A stretch of DNA of 64,000 nt from Grammothele lineata (Eukaryota > Basidiomycota > Agaricomycetes > Polyporales > Polyporaceae): the NCBI GenBank assembly GCA_002150815.3, contig NDFF03000402.1, positions 124,001 through 188,000 on the forward strand, in the 5' to 3' direction. Shown here one piece after another: positions 22,614-34,645 of the stretch; position 1 is the stretch's first letter, and each line of letters starts with the position of its first letter. Below the pieces are notes generated by a model. It saw nothing but the letters and a program-made list of their open reading frames with translations. It had not been told where the DNA came from and made no database searches. Both the position numbers and the translations under genes were made by a program.

Positions 22614-24947
22614 ATGCAGAATCCCCCGTCAGATATTCCACAAGAATTTACCGAGCTCCCAATCACCCTACCTGAGGAGTTGCCATGCTCGGGGCTACCT
22701 CCCGCATACACACCGGACGGTCAGGTAGCCCCAATGGCTCCGATGCAGAACAACCGATACTCCAGAGTTTTCATGTATGTGCCATCTTCTCCAACCATGC
22801 TTGTGCATCATCGAATTTTCATTTTTTTCTCAGTGCTACACCAGAATACGTCAGGATACCTCGAGGGATGCATTCCACAGTGTTGCAGCCCGAGTAAATA
22901 TTGGAACGCTTCAATCCTGCATCGCCTGCTCAATTGGACACTGTTTTCTTCTAGACCGACCTATCTCGCATTCGGTTGGGTTTTGGTCACCAACCCTGAA
23001 GGCTCGCCCTTTTATGTCAACCGTGGAAGACGTATCGTCACTGATGATCCCATCTATCGCCCGGAGACATGCGTAAAAGTGATGGCTGTGGCAGAACATC
23101 TGGGCCGTCTGGTCGCTGCAGACGCGATAACCATGCCGGAAGATTATGAATGCTATGTTACCTCCGACGCAAAGGGATTCACGGGAAAATACTACTTCGT
23201 GGATCATACCACCCAGACCGTATTCTGGCTTGAGGAGATTGACCCAGAACGGCACGAATTGGGTCTCGCTCCCGTCTGTTCCGATAATCAAATGCGTGCG
23301 TATACCAATTCCATCTTCTGACGACACTGTTCTCCTGGTATTCCCGTGGGCAACTCCCGGTATTGGGAGCTCCGGGAGCATTAGGAGAGCAGGAGTAGGT
23401 CGAGTCTACAATGCATACCTAATTAATGCGTGGAACCTCTCCGCGGATCCTTGACGTCATTTCTTCATCTACCATACTTTTCGCCTGACACGATGTTGCA
23501 GGATTTGTCCTACAAGAGCAATATTGGCTTCACTGTGAATATTTCCCGCATCGATCGGTGCCAAAAGTGTTGAGAACGCAGCTCGTCGATATATTCCGCC
23601 AATGCAGAGCAGGTAAACATCTTCCAATTATGAAACCCCAATGTCGAATAACTCGACCCTCGCACAGATCAGATGACGTCGGAAATGTCGACGTTCCCGT
23701 ACAGCGCGCAGGATTGTAAAAGATACCTGGAAATTATTGATGTCGATTGTAGGTTTTATCGCTCTCGGCCCGCCACGCATTAACGCTCTGTTTTACTATA
23801 GCAGATTGCAATGAGCTGATGACCTGGACGATTGGTACGAGGGATTAGTATAGTGGAGTATGTTATGCTGATTCAAGTTTCGTCACAGCACGCCTTTGGA
23901 CGACCATTTGTGAGTGGACTACCCTCCAATCTTCCTTCAGCATAATAATGTCGTTCTCCGTCAGCACGTCATAAATACAACACATTTTTTGGCGAAGATT
24001 ACGCTAGGATTTCAAGGGAGCAGAAGCGGTTCGACAGTCCTGCTCGCGTGAGGCCCTTGGGACTCCGAATTGCTACCGTACTGCTTTTCAACATGCCTAA
24101 GACATGGGCAAAACAGCTCGATCTGCTGTCGGTAGACGACCTCACCTATAGCATACACTGGCGCGAGTTCGCCTCGGAGCTGCTTCAAGGGTGGCGGGAA
24201 GCTTCTCACATGGTGCGTATCTCGTCCCCAGATCCGGTGAGCATGCTGACATAACGCTTTGCAGTGCCTGGGTTTTCTAGTGTGAGTCCCTCGACGTCGC
24301 GAAGACGCGAAGCCTTAACTGATAACCGGTACCGTCTAATGCGCCGCCGCGTTGTCCTTTCATTAGTTCCGGAGCTGCCTTCTCGGCGGTTCGCTTCACG
24401 GCGAACGAGGTATCGACGGGGTTGGGCGCTGTCTCCCTGGTTTCTGCGCTCGCAGGCACCGTAGTCAGCACCACTCTCGGGCGATATTACTCCGGTTCTC
24501 AGAAGTTCAACGCTGGCACCGTAGTATGTCCCAACTTTCACCAATCTCTTCTATAGTACTGTGCGCCTCAGGCTGACTCTGGCCATGCCGTAGGCAATCC
24601 ATCTCTCCAAAATTCAGTGCCCGAGGCGCGGCTACGAACCGATTGCGCAGATCTACGCCTTGCCCACGGCGCTGTCGATATGGTCGCTCATTTTCCTCGC
24701 CGCTAGTATACTCAGCGCCATAGCGAATCTCTCCGGGCTTATCGCACACGCACCCGCCATCTTGCTCACCATAGTCGGCGCGGTATGCGTGTTTCATATG
24801 CATCTGTACTTGAAACACATTTTCGACTTCGGAGAAGAGGCTGGGGTTAATAGCGGCGCGGTGGTGCAATTCACGGAGCCGATGGCAGTCTTCCGCAAAA
24901 TCTGTAGCTTTTTTTGTAGCATATTTCGCTCCGTCCGAAGGGGTTAG
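22614..24947 (+). CDS. WW-domain-like membrane protein of an Agaricomycete-expanded family
   Basis: Eleven exons (22614-22774, 22834-22893, 22955-23295, 23502-23612, 23668-23748, 23805-23834, 23889-23909, 23965-24212, 24265-24281, 24367-24523, 24594-24947) keep phase throughout and give 526 residues. Exons 7 and 9 are 21 and 17 nt. After a Pro-rich start (GLPPAYTPDG) comes a WW-like part, FGWVLVTNPEGSPFYVN, then VTDDPIY, YYFVDHTTQTVFWLEE and EQYWLHCEYFP. Next are ADQMTSEMSTFPYS and IARLWT. The C-terminal half has hydrophobic, probably membrane-spanning segments: ALSIWSLIFLAASILSAIAN and AHAPAILLTIVGAVCVF. I recall many such paralogues in mushroom genomes, of unknown role. No single long frame reveals the gene, yet it appears intact. 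Confidence 0.75.
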
Positions 24948-25131
24948 ACAGCTGTACGACAAGAATCTTGGAAACATTATTTATTTCTCAGTCTCCTGGC
25001 ACCCGATCCGAAAGTGCAGAAGACGTTCACGCATGGTGTGGCGCGACATTAAAACGGACAGCAATAAAAATCAAGTCTAATTCATCGGACTACATGTACA
25101 GGGACGACCCAAGACTCCACTTTCTAAACTA

Positions 25132-26227
<1,096 letters not shown>

Positions 26228-26533
26228 ATAGAGCGGAGGGTAAATGAGACAGGATCGTCCGAGTCGTCCGACAATCGAAGAGAGGCCATAGCGCGAAATA
26301 TTAGCAGGTCAGACTACGCGCCTCAGCCGACGCATGTTTATTGCAATTACGTAACTGTAGTCTACCGTTCCACTGCGATGCGACCCAGCCTATCAGAGCA
26401 AGCCAGATGCAACAGGCCGCCGGGTCCCGAACAGTACGGACATCGAGCACAACGGAGCAAAGAGCGTACACTGGTGGAGCAAGAAAAAAAGGACAGCTGG
26501 AGCAGAAAACACGGTTGACGATCTCGTTTCCGG

Positions 26534-29500
26534 TCACTTTACTCTGATCTTCAGCACATCGTAGGGCTCATCCTGACGCACGCCTACCAGGTCCTTTGTG
26601 GCAAGGACTGTCAACGGGTTCCCGCGTCAGTGCTATGCTCAGCGAGGGCAGAAGTCCTATAGAATTCTCAGCGAACCTAGGCAATGATAGAATGCAGCTG
26701 CCGCGACACGACGTGTGCTTGTGGCCTTCGGCACGACATCGTCGAAACTCAACTCGGAGGTCGCCGAGGGGAATGCGCTCAGTTGCATCCTGGCATATCT
26801 ACGAAATTCAGGTTAAGCAATATTGATGGGATTAAGCTATAGACACTAGCCACTCACTCAAGAAAATTGAATGAGTTCTTCTCCAACGTAAGGATGTTGG
26901 ACTGTTGTGACTCTTCCGGGACGTCAGGTTCGTCGGGCACTGCCATTTGCCCATGGTCAAATCGATCGCCGACGAAGGAATTCAGACCACTCACAGTTGA
27001 AGTGAAAGTCCTCTCCGACGGGCTCCGTGTGCCTCATCCCAAAGTCCATGGGCGAGGACGGGACGTTCACCCCACCAGGGATAGCAAAGCTTTCGCGCCG
27101 GCTTCCATGCGAACTGGCCCGTTTGCTGGCGGGTCGTAACGCGCTGAATACATCGCTACCGTCGCCGCCGAACGCCCCACCGACGGATGAACTTGGCCCG
27201 GCATGATCCCACGGAAAGAGTCCACTCCTTTGGGAGCCGGACGGTAGGTCCTGTGTGGGACGGAATTGAAAGTCCAGGTGACTCCCCATTGCTGAAGGGG
27301 GCCGAGACCCTCTTCGAGCTTGACCAGGTTCCTGGTTTGAGGTGAGAATAAGCGAGAAGCATCATGAAACACGGCCTGCCTCGGATGAACGCATACGAGA
27401 TTCGAAGGGATCATCGCCGGGATGTTCTGGCCGAATGGATTGTTAAATGACGATGCGCTATATTCATAAGTGAACACCTACGGAAATCACTCATTCCAAC
27501 ACCGAAGTCCAACCCTTGATCTACATCCATAGGTATATCCTGGCGCTCAGTCAGCGGTTTGCCCTGCTCAGAGTTTCCTAGCATGTGATCTTGGACCCTC
27601 TGCCGTTTCCTCGGAGGTTCCCCTAGAACTTAACCATTAACAACAGTCGCAGATGAAAATTGGAAATGCGAAATACCTTCTATGGCTAAATGTAACCTCC
27701 CAGAGTGGGCACCGACGTGCAGACGGAAGTTCTCAAGCCAGAAGTCAACCAGCACCGGTGCTTCAACTGTCACCATATTGAGTTACCACGGTGGCGAATG
27801 GACCACAGGTACTTACCGCCTTTGGGTACGCCATAAATCATCTCTTCTATCAACTTGCTATTTTCCTTGTCAACCTTCCTCTGCGCGAGCTGGAGTTTCA
27901 GTATCTCTTGTTCCTGAACATAATTGGTCCTTGACATCTGGTTGGAATGAATAAACTAGAACCTGGCTATTGGCAAACCGGGAACGCACCTTCAACTCTT
28001 CATCAGTAAGCTCCGTCCTGCTGTCTAGCAACAACCTTACACGCTTCGCCTTGCGTTGCGGAGGGGTAGACATTTGGCCGGCAGTTCCGTCAGGAGCATT
28101 AATATAAAACGGGGAGGCCCGAGGGCTGAGCATAGGAGGAACATGTGCCGATCCCGAGGGAGGGAGGCTAGCTAAGTCAACGTTGAGCACACAGATCAAC
28201 ACCAGCGAAAAGGGTCGTACATCGATCAGGATCATGGACGGGTGACGGCCCTGGCCCTGGGTCCGGATGCACATCGAAAGCAAAGTCGCCTCCAAAATCT
28301 GGAATAATATCTTGCTGACCTCGCAGAATATCGCTGGCAACCGGGTCACCATAGCCAAAGCATTAGCATGAGCTGATGATGATTATATGCATTCTTACGC
28401 TTGTCCGAGTGCCGAGACACCCCACCCTTCCCCCAATTCTCGAGCCAGCTCGTCACCGATATCTGCACCTCCTACGCCGTCGGGGAGCGCGAACACGTCG
28501 TCAAATCCGAAACCTCCATCTAGCTGAGAAGACGAAGGCTCCAATCCGTGCGGCCCCTGAACGCTGCCTGTCAGCGAGGAGTCAAGAGCTCCGAACAGCA
28601 AGTGGTGGTGGACTTCATCTAGCGTGTGTAGCGCGCGACCATGTTCTGCCTGCACAGATGCAGACGCGGCCCTTTCCTTCCTTTCCCCCTTCGACTTGGG
28701 TCTTTTGTGTGGATCGTACTCATCATCCTCGAAGCTCTCAACATCGACGTCTTCAAGGCCACGATGAGACATGTCTCAGTTTCTCAGTATCAAGGGGAGA
28801 CGAACCATCGTAAGTACGCTCATCCCACGTCTGTTGATGATAGGATGAGTAGGGACCGGTAGTGAATGAGGCTACAGGACGTACCAGACATAGATTATCA
28901 AAGTTGATGGCAAATGCGGCTGCAGGATCAGCGATCAAGGTGAGAGCTTCCGGTCTGTGGACAGACGGGTTCTCGTTTTAGAGAGGGCGCATGGTCGACG
29001 TCGTGGATCAAATGACTGACCTAAGGCTTGGCTGAGCCATCTGCAGCTGCGCTGCATTAGCAGTGACCAAAGCGAGGTCTTGTACCGCCTTCTTGAGCGA
29101 ATGAAAACAGGAGGTCACATCGGTAAAGAAAATCTCTTGTTTGACTGAAGATATGATGAATCTTTGGCATAGAGAACAGGATGTCTTGCCCTTCGTACCT
29201 TTATACACGCTAGAAGACGCATGGGTCAGCGACATGGACCGCGTACAGCTCCATGAGAGGCGCACGAACCGAGCGACTCCGATCATTAGATTGCTTGAGA
29301 GCCTCAACGCGAGAGGTTCCGGAGGCTCCGCGATCAAGTCACAGAGCTGAGATATATCAGCGGTAAGAACGGAACGCCTTGGGAGTTTCCTGAAAGACGA
29401 TTTTGCGCCAAGGGTGGCAGCAAGCCTGCGAGAATGAGCTGAAGCGGACTGGCGGACTGGAACGTCGCGACTGCTTACCAGAGGAGACCGTAGCCGCTGT

Positions 29501-29534
29501 CCCTGCGCTCGAGGAGGTCATTAGAGAAGAACAT
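26534..29534 (-). CDS. REC8: Meiotic cohesin kleisin Rec8
   Basis: A 17-exon model with consistent phase gives 704 residues. The N-terminal kleisin domain includes MFFSNDLLERRDSGYGLLW, LAATLGAK and IAEPPEPLALRLSSNLMIGVAR, then KQEIFFTDVTSCFHSL. The FFS and RRDSG start is closer to Rec8 than to the mitotic Rad21. The acidic middle contains DELARELGEGWG and IPDFGGDFAFD, followed by TELTDEELK. The C-terminal winged helix begins ARMQLSAFPSATSELSFDDVVPKATSTRRVAAAAFYHCL in its essentials and ends LKIRVK. Rec8 replaces Rad21 in meiotic cohesin and holds sister chromatids at centromeres. Exons 3 (29209-29199) and 6 (28830-28818) are 11 and 13 nt. Intron 13 (27379-27332) needs a GC donor. Confidence 0.88.
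29199..29209 (-). other. 11-nt microexon of REC8
   Basis: CGTGTATAAAG lies between a CTAG acceptor and a GTACG donor. It supplies the residues VYK, which join VGVAR-like and KQEIFF sequence in the kleisin N-domain. Phase enters at 2 and leaves at 1, matching both neighbouring exons. Confidence 0.8.
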
Positions 29535-29796
29535 GGGGGCGCACGGAGAACGTGGCCGTCGAGAGCACGGACGGAAAACCTCTGGACGAGAAGTGCGCGC
29601 CCAAAGTCATGACCCGAGCAGGTTCAACGTCTGCCAGCGCCGCGGCCCTCGCCGGGCAGGACGTCGTCATATTCCAGACTTACGATACATGCGAGTATAA
29701 TTGCGGTACATCGATGGAGTACATCTGACCGGAGGTGAGCGATCCAGACAGCCGTCAAACCAGAAAAGAAGTCCGACCTGACCCGATAGTCCGTGC

Positions 29797-32394
29797 CTAC
29801 ATCTGGGCCCACTTCCCGGCCCCTCCCCGGCTTACCAGCCGCGCGAAGAGCTCGCTCCGTCCTCCGACGAACATGAAACTCGCTTCCTTTTCCTCGTTAG
29901 TCCCGTCGGGACGAACTTCCGCGTAGCGAATCTCGACCCCTTTCGTCAGCGTCGTCTTCTTCACGCCGGTGACGTCCGCAAGCTGGACGGCTAAGACAGC
30001 TTTCGACGATGTGAGCGGCGTAAAGTACACCGCCGTATCCGTCAGAGTGATCAGCCCAGGATTCTTCTTCAGCTGGGCCGGGAACGCTATGCGGCCGGTC
30101 AACAGGCATGCCGTCTTTGAGCTAGGACACGGAGAACGCACTGGCTACATCTATGCGAGGCTCGGATCCGCGTTGTGGCGCAGCGACTTTCGGTGCGAGT
30201 GGGTTAAGTGCCTTCCAGTTCTCGGATCGTTTCCACTGTGAACACGAGCAGACCTTCAGAGCACTACCCCGAGGATCCGGCGGCGAAGACACGTACCTGG
30301 CCATCCTGGAAGATCTGCTTGATCTCTCCCGCGCGCTCCTTCGTCTCGACGATCCGCTCTCCCCACTTGTTCCAATCGACCGACGAACTGGCGCCATGCC
30401 CGTACTCGCTCGCCATCGTACGGATGCTGCCGGTGGAGTCCCCGCCTGATCCGCCCGATTTGTGCCCCGGTCCGCGACGACGCTTGGGCTTCACAGGAAG
30501 CCCGCGCGCAACTCGCTGCGATATCAGCTCCATCGCGTACTCCGTGTCTGTGGGCACAATCCACAGCGGCGAAGGAATCCTGTCCAAGAAGTTCCGTCAG
30601 CGTCATGTTCACCGCACATGGCGCTACACCGACCTATTTCTCTCAGAAAGCGGGATCGCAGCAAGAACAGGTACGACGTGCCAGAAGCACACTCCGACCG
30701 CAAATCCCACCGTCCGCACGGCATATTGCGCAGGCAAAAGGCCGACAAAGAACAAACCGAGAAAGAACTGCGCACGATTAGTTGGAGGTTAGGCTACTGG
30801 TTCATTGGCACTTACAAGGGTGTAGTACATCGTCGCGCTTGGCTTACGCCACAGGAAAATACTATCAACGGGTTCAGCGGGGTTTCAAACAGAGAGGTAT
30901 CGTTGAACATAGAGGTATCGTTGAACATACTTCTTCACGCGCTCTAGCAGGTCCGCTGCTTCATTCATCAAGAACAGTCCTAGCCGCTTGAGATCCGCTT
31001 CCTCAGCTGCCTCCCTCACAGCATGGTCGTCCACCATATCCGTAGCGCTCATGGACGTAACGTGAACGCCGCTCTTTATACTTGCTGTATCATCCGCGCC
31101 CAGGTCGTGTTTCTCATTGGATGCTCGCTTAGCCTGCTTGAGCCTCCGAAGATGCCTGTAGTCGCTGAAGAGGCTCCACATATCTCTGACTCCGATGGCG
31201 GGCGTTGCAATCAAACGGGTTGAGAGGATGGTACCGAAAGTTTGTGAACGATCGATTCTGGCGCGGTGCTCGCGGAGCTGAGTGAGACTAGGGTATGGAT
31301 GTAGTTTCCAGCGGGTAATTTGGTATAATAGGCGCAACATGAGGGCTGATAGGAGGAGGCCATGGTACCATAGGATCCAGTAGAGCTGCGTTCCTGCTTG
31401 AGACCGGAATGCACGCGAAAGTGAACAGCATCAGCACTCACAGCGCAGTATGTGAAGCTCCTAGTCGGGGATTTCCAAGTTGCCAGTTTGAGTAGTGGTA
31501 AGACTCCAGATGTGAAGTAAGGCTCGAGGGCGACGTAAAGCCGCTGTGCGGTTTGCTTCAGACGGCTCAGGGAAAAATCCGGCGGTGGCGGCCTGGCTGG
31601 TGGAAGCATGGGAAGTAGAAAATCCTGTTCCAGGAGTGAACACAACTACCATGAAAGTGACCCCATGAAGGCGCACCAGCGCGATCCTCTGCGAGATTGT
31701 CCCATCCCAGTCTGACGGTGGCCGAGAGACCTTTGTACTACTGCCCGTTCCGCTGCCGGCAGGCTGGACCAGTGCAGGTGCACTTGCAGACGGTGCTTGA
31801 GCCAGATGTGCGTTGGTCGTGGCCGTGGAATCAGCTATCCGAACTTCTCGTACGTACTGCACGTCCGATGGACACGTTGAGCGGTGCACAGAGTTTGAAC
31901 GAACGTATGCTTACCGTGGAGAACAGGTGCAAGAACCGTTCTATTTCCTCGTCGTCATACAGCTCACGGAGCTGAACTTCCGACAGCTCCTCATCCTCTA
32001 TCGCCAGAAAACTCTCCCTAGAGGTCCCGAATGTCGGAGTGGGGACGCCAACAAAGCTCTCCGCATCCGACTCCGAGTCTGTATCGGACACGACCCGACT
32101 ATGTGACCCGCCCGGTCTTGGAAGCAGAGAAGCAGAAGAAGAAGAGGAATCGAGAGGCGCGGAAGTCGATGGTGACGGAGAAGGAAGTACAGGGGATCGA
32201 GGAGGGAGTGCTGGAGGAGCCGGAGGAGCCGTAGATTGCGCTTGCAATTCGGTCTTGCCCGGCAGGAGAGACTCATCCAGAGAGGGATCCGGCCTTGGTG
32301 GCAGAGGAGGCCGCTGTGATGCAGGCGAGAATGAAGGTGAAGTATTGCGCGTCGGATGTATGGGAGGAGGTTGGAGGAGATTGTCGTTGGACAT
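29797..32394 (-). CDS. GRAM-domain multi-pass membrane protein, GRAMD4-like
   Basis: Nine exons (32394-31915, 31856-31677, 31624-31442, 31385-30931, 30861-30816, 30767-30634, 30579-30297, 30235-30142, 30086-29797) encode 714 residues in consistent phase. The N-terminus is Pro/Ser-rich and disordered, with an acidic stretch (DTDSESDAESF). Hydrophobic segments occur around LYWILWYHGLLLSALMLRLL and, after IFLWRKPSATMYY, around LGLFFVGLLPAQYAV and GFAVGVCFWHVVPVLAAIP. A middle part is helical and charged. The C-terminus is a GRAM/PH-like domain: PAQLKKNPGLITLTDTAVYF to GGRSELFARLV. This order matches the GRAMD4-type family. Human GRAMD4 acts at mitochondria/ER in cell death and signalling; the fungal role is unclear. 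Confidence 0.8.
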
Positions 32395-33579
32395 GGTGCG
32401 TGCGGACAAAACTGAGGTGCTGCTTCTGTCCACGCCCTTCCTGGGGTAGTAGTAAGCGTCTATTTGCAGTCTATTATGTACGGCCTGGGGCAAGTGTGAG
32501 CCAATGATCCCAATGCTTCCTGCACAGCAGGAATCGCATAATCCACGAGGATATGCGTCTACGATTTGGGCGTGAGTGGAACAACTAGACCGACCATGCA
32601 GTGAATGCCTGCAATGTGCCAGTGGTGAATGTAAGCGCTTAATTTAGGATCAATGACGTCATAATCACGTGGCCTGCGATCGAGATCTTGGAGATCGGAA
32701 ATGTGGCTGAGCTACCTGCACATCGACACTGTGATTCTAGTGTACAACACTCTTCGCCACTCGATCGCGGTACTCGCAGAAGATGTCCACTCAGTACTCC
32801 TGTACTTTGAAGGTACGTTTGTTCATGTCATTCATTCCCTGGCATCAGCGCTGGCCTGAGAGCGTCTGGGTCGTGCGGAATTGTAATGATGCTTTGTAGA
32901 ACTGCCAGGCGAACGGTTAATCACTCGTCTTTCGCGCTGCGAATGACTCGAAAAAGTAGGAAGCAGATATGTACACGTGCGTTTGTATTGGACGATGGAG
33001 ATACGAAGGAAATACGCATGAACACGCAGTGGTTTAGCTGGCTCCTGGCCGTAGGCCCCCGACCTCTCGCGGCGAACTGTTGACCTTAAAGCCCAGAGTC
33101 TGCTTCCGCGTAAGACAACTGGGTAGCTTATATCAGCCTGGTATTAGCTGCACGCATGCCGCTCGAGATACGAGTCTCTTAGATTGCTCTGCGGTTGATT
33201 TGCATGGACTGGCTAACGATGATAACTTGAAATGCATCCTAGTCGCGGTCACGATCGTCGATCCAGTGACAATAGAGTTATTTAGATGATGGGGCTATAT
33301 CATAACCACTCTCGTATGATCGGCATTGTTCATACAAACAGCGACCTGGAGCCTAACCCACAAACACTCGCTAACATCGTCAAGTCTTGGTGGAGTAGAA
33401 ACGTTTCAGGATGGCTGTCGACGATAGGGGAAAACTCGCACGCAGACTATACCCACAAACGCTGTTCTCAAGAAGTCAACGATATCCTGAGGCCGCATTG
33501 ATGACCATTAGAAATGCCAAGCTGCGACGTGGAAAGGGATATGGCTTACGCACGTACACGAGGACGTGATGCAGCTTTA
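32395..33579. other. Intergenic spacer, no gene seen
   Basis: About 1.2 kb upstream of the GRAMD4-like gene and downstream of the MYND-finger gene. It is locally AT-richer. No tRNA, repeat or coding signal was identified. Confidence 0.45.
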
Positions 33580-34299
33580 TTAGGTGCGAGCCTTGCAGTA
33601 CTTCTTATGCCTCTTCCAGTCCGCCGCCTATTTCCTTGGTGAGTAACGACGAATTTTAACTGATCGTCATTGACGTCGCACCTGACACTGCCTTGAGCAG
33701 TAAAAGATGGCCTGTGGACCACGGTCGGAATGGAGGCCGGTAATCGACGACTTTACGCACCTTGCATACGGTGCACCTGGACAGACTATCCAGGGGTAAA
33801 GACAGGTTGACGCACTGTATGACCGTGACGACCGAAACACGTTCAAACCGTATGGCCAGAGGAGCGGACGGGTCCTTACGTTGTAGTTCCCGCAGGCGAT
33901 GTTACGGTCAACTGCACCCCTGCGACGCATCTGTTCCGCTGCCTCCAAGTTGCCCCGCATTTCAAAGAGCCTGGCCATGTTGTCCCTAGTGACCGCGAGG
34001 TCCGATTTGGCCCCCTTGATCTCGCGCACGTGTAGCGCTTTCACAAGGTATTCTTCTGCTTTATCGAGGTTGTCCATTGTGAGGTAGAGCTCACCCAGCC
34101 CATTATAGGAGAGAGCTGTCGTGACATCATCCACGCCTATAGTCTCCTCCTTCATCTGGATAGCTTGCAGATGTAGTCTTTCAGCCCCTGCGAGGTCGCC
34201 CATACGCTCTAGCCGCAAGGCCTCATTGTTAAGCGCAGAGCCCTCCATGACTCCATGAACTACGCCTGTAGATGGGTTAATTCGCGCGTTGATCGCCAT
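33580..34299 (-). CDS. TPR repeat protein with C-terminal MYND zinc finger
   Basis: Four exons (34299-33880, 33814-33761, 33711-33682, 33627-33580) encode 183 residues. The N-terminal two thirds are TPR helices of the kinesin-light-chain type: LNNEALRLERMGDLAGAERL, TALSYNGLGELYLTMDNLDK and TRDNMARLFEMRGNLEAAEQ. The C-terminus is a complete MYND finger spread over three short exons: CTVCK, FYCSRQCQ, DWKRHKKYC, with the expected Cys/His ligands. MYND fingers bind proline-rich peptides, so the protein is probably an adaptor. The partner is unknown. The ATG at 34299 is the first in frame. The gene is divergent from DCP2, 346 bp away, and may share a promoter. Confidence 0.85.
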
Positions 34300-34645
34300 G
34301 TTGGCAGATGGTCGCTTGAAGAATCTGCAGAACAACGAGGACGATGACACGAAGCGCAAAGGCTTGATTGGGATTACTGGGGGTGAGACGGACGTTGGGA
34401 GCGGCCGAGAACAAGACCAAAGCCGGACGCGGTAGGGCCCGGTGAAGAAGGGCCTGGCGCTAGGGCCAGCTGTAGTTTGTGTTTGTTTCTATTGTGGCTG
34501 GGCATGGGAGCCAACTGGGCCCGGCTCGGTAGGCGTTCGTTCTCCAGCCACCACCAACCTGACAGTCCCTCCCCACAGTCTCGCGCTTTAACCCGTTCTT
34601 TCCTATATATCTCCCAGTTCCTCTCGTTCCCCACTCCCAGCCGCA

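Noticed and set aside
31625..31649. A 25-nt intron in the GRAMD4-like gene
   Set aside because: An upstream GTGCGC donor at 31676 gives a normal 52-nt intron in the right phase.
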